Virus record (IMG/VR): IMGVR_UViG_3300005253_000056
Coordinates: 1 to 39,961 of that record
Length of the DNA stretch: 39,961 nt
Reading direction: 5' to 3' (one strand)
Source: a virus
Shown: positions 15,115 to 22,751 of the stretch, in pieces
Numbering within the stretch: position 1 is the first letter of the stretch
Layout: the number at the start of each line of letters is the position of its first letter
The notes under the pieces: model-generated
Databases searched by the model: none
What the model was told of the DNA's origin: nothing
Seen by the model: the letters and a program-made list of their open reading frames with translations, nothing else
Translations under genes and position numbers: made by a program

Positions 15115-15378
15115 ATGGATAGGTTCTATGTGATTGGTGTCCCGATTAGCATGACACCAATGATTCCCGCACACAGATCCGCACCGGCGAACAGGGGGAG
15201 GCTGCTCGGCATCTCAGAGGTCGCCGACATGTTCGGTGTGCGACGCGACACAGTCGACAAGTGGCGCACAAGGGGTGTGTTACCGGAACCGGACGCTGAC
15301 CTTCACGCCGGTCCTGTGTGGTGGGAAACGACGCTAATCAGATGGGCAAGGTCGACAGGCCGCGAACCGATCCGTTAG
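15115..15378 (+). CDS. Lone rightward helix-turn-helix protein inside the leftward late operon
   Basis: This frame of up to 87 aa encodes an AlpA/MerR-like DNA-binding domain: LLGISEVADMFGVRRDTVDK, then WRTRGVLPEPD, and an aromatic WWETTLIRWARSTGR end. It lies on the strand opposite all neighbours in a gap of about 300 bp and overlaps the next leftward gene's stop tail to tail. The start is uncertain. ATG 15115 gives the longest product, but a perfect 9-bp inverted repeat at 15133-15161 suggests that ATG 15160 is the real start and the repeat an operator. It is related in layout to the HTH protein at 35030. It could be a late regulator. Confidence 0.65.
   Translation: MDRFYVIGVPISMTPMIPAHRSAPANRGRLLGISEVADMFGVRRDTVDKWRTRGVLPEPDADLHAGPVWWETTLIRWARSTGREPIR
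15133..15161. promoter_or_regulatory. Perfect 9-bp inverted repeat, operator-like or hairpin
   Basis: ATTGGTGTC at 15133-15141 and GACACCAAT at 15153-15161 are exact reverse complements separated by 11 nt, with centres 20 bp apart, about two DNA turns. That suits a dimeric regulator, possibly the HTH protein encoded over it. In leftward RNA it could alternatively form a hairpin between the 15375 gene and the tail-tube genes. Confidence 0.6.
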
Positions 15379-15728
15379 ACACGGAAGACAGACACGGTGC
15401 AGGAAGTCACCTGGTCATACTCGACATAGACTTCGTTGGGGTCGGTGCCGCCTGCGGGGTTGTTGTAGAGTTCGGGTGGGAACGGCCCGATGATCTTCTC
15501 GACACCGATCGCCACCGACACGGTCGGGTCCTGAATCGTGAGATTCTTCACGGTCTGTGGTGTCGGGATCGTCACTATGCACGGGTTCACGCCGCCACCG
15601 TTCTTCAATAGTATGAATTCGCGGCCTGTGTTGATGAACCTGTTCCCATCCGTCAATGTCGCTGCTACGTCGGCTGGGATTACGCCAGCGATCGTCGGTG
15701 ATTGAACTGCCAATTCTGTGTACGCCAT
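15375..15728 (-). CDS. Small structural protein, probably virion component (117 aa)
   Basis: The sequence MAYTELAVQSPTIAGVIPAD, then GREFILLKNGGGVNPCIVTI, then KIIGPFPPELYNN is a beta-sandwich pattern that I recall from small phage structural proteins of head or tail. It ends in CTVSVFRV. It sits between the small-gene island and the tail-tube region. Whether it decorates capsid or tail cannot be told from sequence. Confidence 0.7.
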   Translation of the reverse strand: MAYTELAVQSPTIAGVIPADVAATLTDGNRFINTGREFILLKNGGGVNPCIVTIPTPQTVKNLTIQDPTVSVAIGVEKIIGPFPPELYNNPAGGTDPNEVYVEYDQVTSCTVSVFRV

Positions 15729-15785
15729 CTTCGCCTCTCTCTCGTGCTACGATGAACAACGGATCTCTAAGCTTCCGTTGCGAGT

Positions 15786-16037
15786 CTACCTGTTCAACCT
15801 GCGAGACTGTTGCACCATCCTACGACGTGCCTTCTTCACGGGGTGCGCGGTGCGGCGTGCAGAATCAAACCCCGCCTTGTGCGACCCAACGGCAACCATC
15901 TTCGGTTTGCGCCACCACACAAGCCACATCCACCACCTACGTTTGCCGCGGCCCCACACAGAGGTGGTACGCCAACTGCCACGGTTCAGCCACCTGTAGT
16001 CAAGACTGCGATGCTCCTGACGCTGCTTCTTCGTCAC
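15786..16037 (-). CDS. Basic Trp/Arg-rich small protein (83 aa)
   Basis: GTG 16037 forms a GTGA overlap with the previous stop, and GAGGA lies just upstream. The product is very basic, with RGKRRWWMWLVWWRKPKMV in the centre and KKARRRMVQQSRRLNR at the end. The Trp cluster flanked by Arg and Lys suggests membrane-interface or nucleic-acid binding. No family recognised. Coupling is the main support. Confidence 0.55.
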   Translation of the reverse strand: MTKKQRQEHRSLDYRWLNRGSWRTTSVWGRGKRRWWMWLVWWRKPKMVAVGSHKAGFDSARRTAHPVKKARRRMVQQSRRLNR

Positions 16038-16279
16038 TGTTCCTCCTCAGTGAGGGCATACAACAGGTCGTCAACCTCAAGGCGCTTTGTTCCCTTCTTC
16101 AGTGGCGGCGCTTCGATGAACGCTTGCCATGCGTCTGCGATGGCCTGCAAACGACCATCGGGAACCAACACGCCGTAACCAATGAGCTTCGGTACTACTC
16201 CGTCTGGAACGTTTCTCTTAACATCACGCACCAGCGCGGCGTGGGCTTCACGGTCGATTCGGTAGGTTGCTGTGGTCAT
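16034..16279 (-). CDS. Late-region paralogue of the duplicated B proteins (81 aa)
   Basis: ATG 16279 follows GAGGAGGAACA; the frame is open further upstream, but that part overlaps the tRNA-like gene. Residues about 30-50 (GYGVLVPDGRLQAIADAW) match the signature of the early proteins at 1679 and 34091. The rest differs: a basic N-terminus (YRIDREAHAALVRDVKR) and a C-terminus VDDLLYALTEEEQ. So a gene family of the early block has a member within the late block, next to a tRNA-like gene. Function unknown. Confidence 0.7.
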   Translation of the reverse strand: MTTATYRIDREAHAALVRDVKRNVPDGVVPKLIGYGVLVPDGRLQAIADAWQAFIEAPPLKKGTKRLEVDDLLYALTEEEQ

Positions 16280-16304
16280 TGTTCCTCCTCGGTGGGTAGT
16301 TTCG

Positions 16305-16376
16305 TGAAGGCAGTAGGAGTCGAACCTACGTCTACGGGGCAAACGCCCGCTACTTTTGCCTCTCAGCTATACCTTC
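16305..16376 (-). tRNA. Degenerate tRNA-like gene, possible tRNA-Lys(TTT)
   Basis: The 72 nt fold as a tRNA. There is a 7-bp acceptor stem (GAAGGTA with TGCCTTC, one G-U) and an exact 5-bp T arm (GTAGG/CCTAC around TTCGACT). The D arm is weak, with 3 bp including one G-U. The anticodon stem is 5 bp (GCGGG/CCCGT, one G-U) and the variable loop 4 nt. The anticodon loop reads CGTTTGC, placing TTT at 34-36 but G where the invariant U33 should be. CCA is not encoded. It may be a decayed or recombined tRNA, or one with a non-canonical anticodon arm. Confidence 0.65.
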
Positions 16377-16451
16377 GCCACGGGGCGTATCCTGCCACAT
16401 CATCGCAGGCGATTTCGTGTCCGCTGCCGCGGATACCCCCGCACACCCATC

Positions 16452-16652
16452 CTACTCCACCAATGGGACACTTCGCGGGTTCGTTGCCTCCACTGCTACC
16501 ACCCGCGGACCGCACCGGCACACATCTAATGTGACTTGGCTGTTGGAGCCATATCCTCCATGAATCAGCAATGCCAACTGGGTCACGTTCACCGTCACAG
16601 GCTTTTCATCGCACACAGCGCATTCTCGGGTTCGTATCGCAAGCATCCACAC
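16452..16652 (-). CDS. Small zinc-ribbon-like protein (64-66 aa)
   Basis: The start is GTG 16652 or ATG 16646, four bases or more after the previous stop. It has CAVC near residue 11 and CRCG near residue 45, flanking a beta-rich segment (VTVNVTQLALLIHGGYG), so a single zinc site is likely. It lies in the small-gene island between tail terminator and tRNA-like gene. Family unknown. Confidence 0.6.
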   Translation of the reverse strand: MWMLAIRTRECAVCDEKPVTVNVTQLALLIHGGYGSNSQVTLDVCRCGPRVVAVEATNPRSVPLVE

Positions 16653-16655
16653 AGG

Positions 16656-17051
16656 TTAGCTTGTCGGGGCCGTGAACCCTTCCACCGTCTGCGTGCAATA
16701 ATACAACGGCGGTTGCACGTCGTCGTCGCGCTCAGGGAGGTTCGTGACGACTTTGCGCCACGGGTGCATCCTGAACCCCGAGGGTGTCAAGTCGGATGCC
16801 AAGATGAGGGTGCGTAGCAGATCGGCTAGCCCTTCCGCCTGCGCGCGGGTGTCACCGACCGACGTGATCTGAAACTCGAACCAGCCTGTCACATCCAATG
16901 TGCGCATGTCGCCTTCACGTTCCGCCTCATCCAACGGATACAACACCGCATACGGTCTGGTGTCGTCTGCGGGTGCATGGCTGTCACCGATCTTGAACGC
17001 CCCGGAGTTGGTTTTCAGTCGTGTCAACACAGCGTCGGTAAGCAACCTCAC
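16656..17051 (-). CDS. Tail terminator / minor tail completion protein
   Basis: The 131-aa product lies after the HK97-gp10-like gene, as tail terminators do. It begins MRLLTDAVLTRLKTNSGAFK and has PYAVLYPLDE, then a beta strand and helix (WFEFQITSVGDTRAQAEG, then LADLLRTLIL). This alpha/beta layout is that of lambda gpU-like terminators, which cap the tube before joining to the head. The assignment rests on position plus layout. Confidence 0.75.
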   Translation of the reverse strand: MRLLTDAVLTRLKTNSGAFKIGDSHAPADDTRPYAVLYPLDEAEREGDMRTLDVTGWFEFQITSVGDTRAQAEGLADLLRTLILASDLTPSGFRMHPWRKVVTNLPERDDDVQPPLYYCTQTVEGFTAPTS

Positions 17052-17491
17052 ACTCGACCCCCGCCTGTGCTCTTGCCGAGATCCGCTATTCCGGCTTTCC
17101 GCATGCCACGCATGAACGCGCCTTGAGCGGTGGTGTGCTGTTTGAATGATTGGCGGACGAACGGCCGCGGCCCCATTGTGGTGGTGCCGTCGTGAACAAA
17201 CCCAGCATACGTGGATGCCGGACGGCCAGATTTCGGGTTGATAGATTTCTTGATCGACCCGAACCTCAGCCTTGGGATTTTGCGGTTCACCGTGAACCCG
17301 ATGGATCTGCGCAACGCCCCCGTGTCTTCGGGTGCGAACCGTTTCGCCGAACGCACGAACATCGGACCTGTGGCTTTGTACACGTCAGCGACCCGGTCCT
17401 TCACACCTGACCCCGCACGGTCAATGTCGATGAGGAGTTTCAGGATCGCTCGGTCATTGACTTCAACTTGTATCGACAAAACCTGCTCCAA
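17048..17491 (-). CDS. HK97 gp10-like neck / minor tail protein
   Basis: This 147-aa protein contains the hallmark string of the HK97-gp10-like family: RFAPEDTGALRRSIGFTV followed by YAGFVHDGTTTMGPRPFVRQ. It acts at the head-tail joint. It overlaps the upstream stopper gene by 29 nt and the terminator by 4 nt, a compact connector operon. Confidence 0.85.
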   Translation of the reverse strand: MEQVLSIQVEVNDRAILKLLIDIDRAGSGVKDRVADVYKATGPMFVRSAKRFAPEDTGALRRSIGFTVNRKIPRLRFGSIKKSINPKSGRPASTYAGFVHDGTTTMGPRPFVRQSFKQHTTAQGAFMRGMRKAGIADLGKSTGGGRV

Positions 17492-17885
17492 TGTCGAGAC
17501 GGCATCGTACCCTTGTCCTCGTCAAATAGCTGTCGTATTCGATCTCGATGACACGCATCGTCTTCCCCACCAGATCTGTGTCATGGGTGGCAGTGTCGAT
17601 AGTACCGAGATCTTCGGGTTGGAAATCGCCGGCATCGTACGGCATGAACACGTCGAGTTCTACGAGCGTAGTTTCTTGCTGACCGAAGTCTTCGTCGTCC
17701 GTGGTTTTCACTGGCCGTATCAGCGCGACCCCGGAATAGATCTCAGTCTCGGTGTCACCTGTGTACAGCAGTGTCGATGCGTTCAACGTGCCTCGCCCTG
17801 TGGCGCGTACGAACGTAACAGTGTCGATGAACCTTGCCGCCCACTGTGCCCGTAACGTCGCAATGTAGTCACTGGGTGTCGTCAT
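17463..17885 (-). CDS. Head closure / stopper protein
   Basis: The 140-aa product starts at ATG 17885 behind GAGG. It is beta-rich, with DTVTFVRATGRGTLNAST, then YSGVALIRP, then TLVELDVFMPYDAG, then GKTMRVIEIEYDSYLTRTR. This matches the small beta-barrel stopper proteins (DUF6093-like in actinophages) that follow the adaptor. It should bind below the adaptor ring and gate DNA. Family name given from memory. Confidence 0.75.
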   Translation of the reverse strand: MTTPSDYIATLRAQWAARFIDTVTFVRATGRGTLNASTLLYTGDTETEIYSGVALIRPVKTTDDEDFGQQETTLVELDVFMPYDAGDFQPEDLGTIDTATHDTDLVGKTMRVIEIEYDSYLTRTRVRCRLDIGAGFVDTS

Positions 17886-17976
17886 GAGCCTCAGCACCAC
17901 TGATCCAAATAGCTCCCAGCCACCTCACTGTGTTGAACACCGTGACCATGACAAGGATTATGAGAAGCGTGTTCAC
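17869..17976 (-). CDS. Possible one-helix membrane peptide (35 aa)
   Basis: A GTG at 17976 forms a GTGA overlap with the adaptor stop. The frame runs MNTLLIILVMVTVFNTVRW, then LGAIWISGAEAHDDTQ (GTG counted as Met), ending inside the next gene. It has one clear hydrophobic helix and fills the otherwise empty 87 bases between the two connector genes. It could also be only a coupling ORF. Confidence 0.45.
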   Translation of the reverse strand: MNTLLIILVMVTVFNTVRWLGAIWISGAEAHDDTQ

Positions 17977-18587
17977 ATCCGCCGCCTCACGTAAGGACTC
18001 AAGAGTGTCTTCACAGCATCTGAGAGTTCACCGGGCTGGATCGGATGTTCCGCGACTTTGAACTGCAACGAATCAGAACCCTCTAACTGCACCTGCGAGA
18101 CTGGGACTGCGCCCTGCGCCGCGTACTGTGCGCCGTAGCGCCACATGTCTACACAGATTTGGGTAATGCCACGCACCAGATCGTTGGGTGGCGTGTCGAA
18201 CGGTGACGGTGCCCCCGTTCCATACCCGGCGGTGTACACGACAGTCACAGCATTGGGGAACATCGACCACGACGTGTCGAGAGCCCCGTTGACTCTGCGC
18301 AGCCTCCCGTCCTCATAGATCAGGTATTCGTCGGTGACGGTGAGTAGCGTGTCGTCCTCTGTGATAGACGTGACGGCGGTGACAGGGAAACGGTCGGTGA
18401 CATACCACGACTCCCACTGATCGACCTCAAATATCTCAGTGACAGAAGCGTGTTCGAGGGGCTGTTTACACCACCCCTCCGCGACAGCCTGCGCCTGCGC
18501 AATGTACTCCGTAACGGTGGGGTCGGGTTCCGCGGTGACATCTATTTGGAGGGCACGTTCAAGGTTTTGTTGTGTGATGAGCGCCAT
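17973..18587 (-). CDS. Head-tail adaptor / connector protein
   Basis: The 204-aa product starts MALITQQNLERALQIDV and has a helical N-terminal half (TVTEYIAQAQAVAEGWC). A beta hairpin carries the conserved-looking RFPVTAVTSITEDDTLL, and a C-terminal helix follows (NDLVRGITQICVDMWRYG). This is the gp6/gp15-type adaptor that attaches to the portal. It opens the connector operon after the head-fibre cassette. Confidence 0.8.
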   Translation of the reverse strand: MALITQQNLERALQIDVTAEPDPTVTEYIAQAQAVAEGWCKQPLEHASVTEIFEVDQWESWYVTDRFPVTAVTSITEDDTLLTVTDEYLIYEDGRLRRVNGALDTSWSMFPNAVTVVYTAGYGTGAPSPFDTPPNDLVRGITQICVDMWRYGAQYAAQGAVPVSQVQLEGSDSLQFKVAEHPIQPGELSDAVKTLLSPYVRRRM

Positions 18588-18599
18588 CGTTTTCCCTCT

Positions 18600-21119
18600 T
18601 TAGCTGTCTGGCCCTAGCCTAGTATGCGCGACGGGTGCGCCTACGGATGCCGACGGATTCGCTACGGAAGCGACAGGATCGGCGGCTGAGGCTGGAGAGT
18701 CCGGGACGGACAGTACGGGGTCAACTTGCCAGAATCCTTCTGCCGATATTGTTTGGGTCACCGTATCCGTAACACCGATCGGGTCTGTGACGGTGCGGAC
18801 GTACCCTATTGCGCGTTGTGTGCCGTCAGTGAGACCCACCGTATCTGCTATGACACGGACGTAGGAGGCGACGCGTGTGACACTATCGGTGACACCTACA
18901 GGGTCTGTGACGGTGCGACTGATCGTTTTGTTTCCCGATACAGAGTCCGACACGCCTACAGAATCAGTGACCGACGCTGCGATGTCTTTACCTGCAACAA
19001 TCTGATCTGTGACACCGATCGCGTCAGTTGCTACACGTTCCGCGTTGACGCTACGAGCTACAGCATCGGTGACACCGACAGCGTCGGTGACGGTGACTGT
19101 CAGGCCCCCACTTTTCACATCATCTACGTCGTCTACGATCCCTATCGGGTCGGTGACGGTACGTTTCGCGACAAGTTCACGAGCAGTGTCGTCTGTGACA
19201 CCAACGGGATCAGTGACCGTGACAACCGATGCCTTCGCCACACCAACCTGATCCGTGACACCAACCGCGTCAGTGGCGACGACAGGAATCGACTTGACAG
19301 GTGCCGTGTCGTCCGTGACTCCAGCATCGTCGGTGACTGTCCGCTTCGCGTCATGAACTCTGCTTGTCTGATCCGTCACCCCGACCGGGTCCGTGATCGA
19401 GACAGGAATCGTCTTCGCTACTGCTACTGCATCCGTGACTTCCACAGGATCAGTGACCGTGCGTTTCGCGTCAGCCACCCGGCTTGTCGCGTCGGTGACA
19501 CCAATAGCATCGGTGACGGTGACAGCCGACGCTTTCGCTCCGGTTACCTGATCTGTGACCCCTACCGTTTCAGTGATAATAACGGGAATGGTTTTGACAG
19601 CAGCAATATCATCGGTGACACCAACAGGATCAATAACGGTTCTGCTTACATCCACAACACGGATCGTCTGATCGGTAACGGTGACCGCATCGGTGACCGT
19701 TACCGGGATCGTCTTTACATTCGCTGTGTTATCTGTCACGCCAACAGAATCAGTAATCGTGACCTTGATTGCTTTTGCTGTTGCTACACCATCCGTGACA
19801 CCCACCGGGTCGGTGACAGTGACGGGCACAGATTTCGCTACCGCCACTTGATCCGTGATCCCGATCTGGTCAGTGACAGTGGCAGGTGCCGTCTTCGCGC
19901 TGGCTACTTGGTCGGTGACACCAACCGCGTCAGTCACAGTCCCTTCTACTACCGCGCCACCAGCCAAGTTGAAGTTCAGAACCAGCAGCCAACGATGCTC
20001 ATGGTTCCGTGTCGTGGAATCCGTGGCACGCAGATTGTATGTCTTGGCACCAGAGATTGAGATGCGCTGCATCGTGTGTGCAGCTTCCTTGTCCCGTGCC
20101 GTGTCCCAGTTCTGGTTATGTGTCGGTGTCGAATCACCCGTCCTAGTTTCAGTGGTCGTGTCTTCAAGGTGCAGCTTTGCGAGGCCCGCGCCTACGAACC
20201 TGTTGTCGCGGCCCAGGATCAGGTGGTTGCCTGACGTTGACGGCGTGTATGGGCCGACTGTTGCAACTGTGGTTTCGGCACCGACCGACACGGCGGCTGC
20301 GGTGTAGTCGTGCTCGAAGTCTGCAAACGCCGAACCTTTGATCGCGATCAGATACGACCCGTCGTCAGTATGGTTGGCGTCCGCTGCTTCCTCGTAGGCA
20401 TCGATGGCCAGGTCAACGTTCGAGGTGACAGCTTTGTGGCGGCCAACAAATCCGACCATGCGGCCTTCAGCGGTGTCTTCGCCTGCCTCCTGTATCAAGT
20501 TCAGGTCGGAGGCTGTGGCTGAGTCGTCAGCACCGTGGAGGCGCGCAATGAATGCCCTAGTGACGGACCCGATGCCGATTCTGGCGCAGCCCACAACCAG
20601 CCACTCCTCGGTGACACCAAGCGACGACCCCGCAATAGAAGCAAGCTCGGTTCCCCACGCTGAGGTGGACAATTCGGTGCCAGTCAAAGCGTTGATGTCC
20701 TCTACATAGTTGCCCGCCCCGAGGTCGTCGAGGTCGATGAGCTGCATTGTGTATTGATCGATGGTGATCGTGCCGCCACCCACGACAGCTACCCCAAACT
20801 CGACATCCCCAGGTGTCCCATCAGTGGAGAACGAGTGGGCAAAGAACCACGACTTCAGGCCGTTCGGTGCCGTCTGCTGCATCTCGTAACGCGTCTGAGA
20901 TTTCGATGCGAGAATGGCGTCGTCAGCGGACTGGACCTGGATGACGGCATGATTCGTCACACCATCCATGCCGATGAGGGCACGGGCAATCAGGAGATAC
21001 TTTGTGTTCGCAGCCAGCGATCCACCCGAGATGGTGCCGTTGGTTGGAACCTCACCTGTCGTTGAGGTCGACGTGAACGCTACGTTCGTCTCAAGGTAGA
21101 AGTTGTTGATCTCCGCCAT
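18600..21119 (-). CDS. Large repeat-containing surface protein, probable head fibre/adhesin
   Basis: The 839-aa product has an N-terminal region of about 400 residues with two beta-sandwich-like parts (for example SGGSLAANTKYLLIARALIG, and later SGNHLILGRDNRFVGAGLA). It then has 20 tandem repeats of 20 residues with core TVTDPVGVTD, and a Pro/Ala/Ser tail. The repeat type (Thr/Val/Asp with periodic Asp) resembles bacterial and phage surface adhesin repeats that bind calcium or form extended rods. It lies between capsid and connector genes, so a head-bound fibre is more likely than a tail fibre. Start ATG 21119. Confidence 0.7.
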   Translation of the reverse strand: MAEINNFYLETNVAFTSTSTTGEVPTNGTISGGSLAANTKYLLIARALIGMDGVTNHAVIQVQSADDAILASKSQTRYEMQQTAPNGLKSWFFAHSFSTDGTPGDVEFGVAVVGGGTITIDQYTMQLIDLDDLGAGNYVEDINALTGTELSTSAWGTELASIAGSSLGVTEEWLVVGCARIGIGSVTRAFIARLHGADDSATASDLNLIQEAGEDTAEGRMVGFVGRHKAVTSNVDLAIDAYEEAADANHTDDGSYLIAIKGSAFADFEHDYTAAAVSVGAETTVATVGPYTPSTSGNHLILGRDNRFVGAGLAKLHLEDTTTETRTGDSTPTHNQNWDTARDKEAAHTMQRISISGAKTYNLRATDSTTRNHEHRWLLVLNFNLAGGAVVEGTVTDAVGVTDQVASAKTAPATVTDQIGITDQVAVAKSVPVTVTDPVGVTDGVATAKAIKVTITDSVGVTDNTANVKTIPVTVTDAVTVTDQTIRVVDVSRTVIDPVGVTDDIAAVKTIPVIITETVGVTDQVTGAKASAVTVTDAIGVTDATSRVADAKRTVTDPVEVTDAVAVAKTIPVSITDPVGVTDQTSRVHDAKRTVTDDAGVTDDTAPVKSIPVVATDAVGVTDQVGVAKASVVTVTDPVGVTDDTARELVAKRTVTDPIGIVDDVDDVKSGGLTVTVTDAVGVTDAVARSVNAERVATDAIGVTDQIVAGKDIAASVTDSVGVSDSVSGNKTISRTVTDPVGVTDSVTRVASYVRVIADTVGLTDGTQRAIGYVRTVTDPIGVTDTVTQTISAEGFWQVDPVLSVPDSPASAADPVASVANPSASVGAPVAHTRLGPDS
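18735..19940 (-). repeat. Twenty tandem 60-bp coding repeats
   Basis: Counting from the protein, 20 consecutive units of 20 codons (one has 22) fill this stretch. Positions 3-10 of each unit read TD-x-(V/I)-G-V-T-D. The second half alternates between two sub-types, one ending in K-x-x-P-V and one ending in A-K-R. The alternation suggests that duplications also occurred as two-unit 120-bp blocks. DNA identity between units is moderate, so the array is old or under selection. Confidence 0.9.
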
Positions 21120-21122
21120 GGC

Positions 21123-22004
21123 CTACCCCCCGACGGTCGTCACGTCCCACACCGCTACAGGGCCAGCCTTCACACCGTAGCGGGCGTCACCACCCCACAA
21201 GGTGCGATGAAACTCGGCATGGGCAAAGCCACCAGCAGCGCCGTCATCGACACGCACCGTGTAGTTCCCGCCGTTGATGAAACAATCCTCAGCAATCATG
21301 CGCTGCGCCGATCCCGGTGCAAAGACGCTGTTCATCTGGAATGCTGCGTTCCCCAAGTCGGTGCCGTTCTTCGCATCGAAGTACGAGAAGCTGTGAGACA
21401 CATCGGCTGTGCCTTCCAGCTGGTGACAGTCCATGTGTGCGCCAGGCGAACGGAACAGCTTGTGAACCGTTGTCTGGATCGAATCGACATTGTTCTTCAA
21501 CCCGTCTTCAGCGTTCCACACCTCGCAGCGTTCAAGAAATACCTTCCCGCCACCCGACGTGCGGATACACACAGCGCCACCCTGACCGTCCACTTCCGAA
21601 TCGGTCAGGTGGAGCGTCGCGGTGCCTTTGATATTGATCTCGCCACGCACCAGATAGTTGGCGAACGTGTGAACACCCGAGTCGAGTGTCACGTTGCCGT
21701 TCTGCACAGTCGGGTTCCCATCGTGTGACAGGACCGGGCCGTTGAGTTTCGGGATGAACAAGCCAGACGGCGGATCAACAGGTGGCTCTGACCAGTCATA
21801 CATCGTCTTCGACCACGGAACCTGAATCGTTGCGTCAGGGCCACCCAACTCGTACAGCACCGACAGAGCCGACACCCGTGCCTGATGCTGATTCGACTGG
21901 AACGGCTCAGGCATATCCGCCAACACAGAGAGGTCACCAGAGATAACCCCAAGATTGAGGGCATCAATGGCCGATTTCTCGTGATCCGGTATCGTCCACG
22001 GCAT
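21123..22004 (-). CDS. Right-handed beta-helix (pectin-lyase-like) structural protein
   Basis: The 293-aa product has an N-terminal adaptor (MPWTIPDHEKSAIDALNLG) and a linker. From about residue 105 short repeated beta-helix rungs follow: VTLDSGVHTFANYLVRGEIN, then TLHLTDSEVDGQGG, then KVFLERCEVWNAEDG. It lies beside the repeat fibre and three bases before it. It probably binds a surface glycan or decorates the capsid. No catalytic residues can be assigned with confidence. Confidence 0.7.
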   Translation of the reverse strand: MPWTIPDHEKSAIDALNLGVISGDLSVLADMPEPFQSNQHQARVSALSVLYELGGPDATIQVPWSKTMYDWSEPPVDPPSGLFIPKLNGPVLSHDGNPTVQNGNVTLDSGVHTFANYLVRGEINIKGTATLHLTDSEVDGQGGAVCIRTSGGGKVFLERCEVWNAEDGLKNNVDSIQTTVHKLFRSPGAHMDCHQLEGTADVSHSFSYFDAKNGTDLGNAAFQMNSVFAPGSAQRMIAEDCFINGGNYTVRVDDGAAGGFAHAEFHRTLWGGDARYGVKAGPVAVWDVTTVGG

Positions 22005-22017
22005 TAGCAGCCTCTAT

Positions 22018-22593
22018 CTATGCGCCGAGGATGTCGACCTGCCATGTGACCTCAAGGGAGTCACCGGCCTGCTTGTCGATCGTGGCAGCGAACACGAACC
22101 TCGCGACAGTGTTACCGACCGCGCCTGCGACATCGGTCAGCGCAGTCTCATCCGTCAACACAGTCTCAGCGATCGCTCCGTTCGTAACATCACCCGCAAT
22201 CCAAGTGGAAAGAAACGTGGTGCGCCAACCGGCACCTGCACCTTTCGTTGCGTCTGTCGCGGTGGCGTCAAGGGCTTCCTGCGACCCGGAGATGTAGGTG
22301 ACGATCGCTGCACCGGCACCGTTCTTCGCCGCCGCCGTTGCTCCTGTACCGAGACGCATACCGGTAACGATGAGGGCCGCATCGTCGTAGGCGCGTGACG
22401 CCAACCATTCGTCGCCATGGTCGGTGACAAGGTTGCGGCCGCTGACGACCTGCTTGATCTCACCGTCGGGGCCACGCAGAATAGCTTCCACGTTGTCACG
22501 TATCTTTATCGTCGACTCCACGACACGCCGCTTTTCCACTGCCGCGGTGACTGTGTCTTTGATACCCATCTTCTCGGGGGGGATGTTCGTCAC
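22018..22593 (-). CDS. Virion structural protein of the head cassette (191 aa)
   Basis: GTG 22593, in a GTGA overlap and behind AAGGAG, is the supported start; the longer frame has no such site. A basic helical N-terminus (KDTVTAAVEKRRVVESTIKI) precedes a beta domain with GRNLVTDHGDEWLASRAYDD and STWIAGDVTNGAIAETVLTD. The last phrase is common in small phage structural proteins of unknown fold. It is probably a decoration or fibre-attachment protein. Confidence 0.65.
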   Translation of the reverse strand: MTNIPPEKMGIKDTVTAAVEKRRVVESTIKIRDNVEAILRGPDGEIKQVVSGRNLVTDHGDEWLASRAYDDAALIVTGMRLGTGATAAAKNGAGAAIVTYISGSQEALDATATDATKGAGAGWRTTFLSTWIAGDVTNGAIAETVLTDETALTDVAGAVGNTVARFVFAATIDKQAGDSLEVTWQVDILGA

Positions 22594-22742
22594 GTTGTCT
22601 CCTTCTTCCCACAGATGCGGCACCTCGATTCGACAGGCACCTTCACCGCTACCTTCGATCCGCATTGGGTACAGGTCTCGTATTCGGTGTCGTCGTCATT
22701 GTTCGGTACTGTGTCCCCGTATTCGTGTTCATGTTTCGGCAT
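22590..22742 (-). CDS. Small zinc-ribbon protein (50 aa)
   Basis: ATG 22742 is preceded by TAAGGAGAACAA, a strong ribosome-binding site. The product carries CTQCGSK (Cys 24 and 27) and CRICGKK (Cys 42 and 45), a compact four-Cys zinc ribbon, after a very acidic start (NNDDDTEYE). It ends in a GTGA overlap with the next gene. It may be a folding or assembly helper. Function unknown. Confidence 0.7.
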   Translation of the reverse strand: MPKHEHEYGDTVPNNDDDTEYETCTQCGSKVAVKVPVESRCRICGKKETT

Positions 22743-22751
22743 TTGTTCTCC

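Noticed and set aside
15656-16534. Rightward 292-codon frame over the small-gene island
   Set aside because: It lies antisense to three coupled leftward genes and the tRNA-like gene. The sequence is Ser/Cys-rich and non-protein-like.
18726-20060. Long antisense frame (444 codons) opposite the repeat protein
   Set aside because: It is a by-product of the 60-bp repeat: a period divisible by three keeps the same stop-free antisense frame in every unit. The product is itself a degenerate repeat with no known features and no ribosome-binding site.
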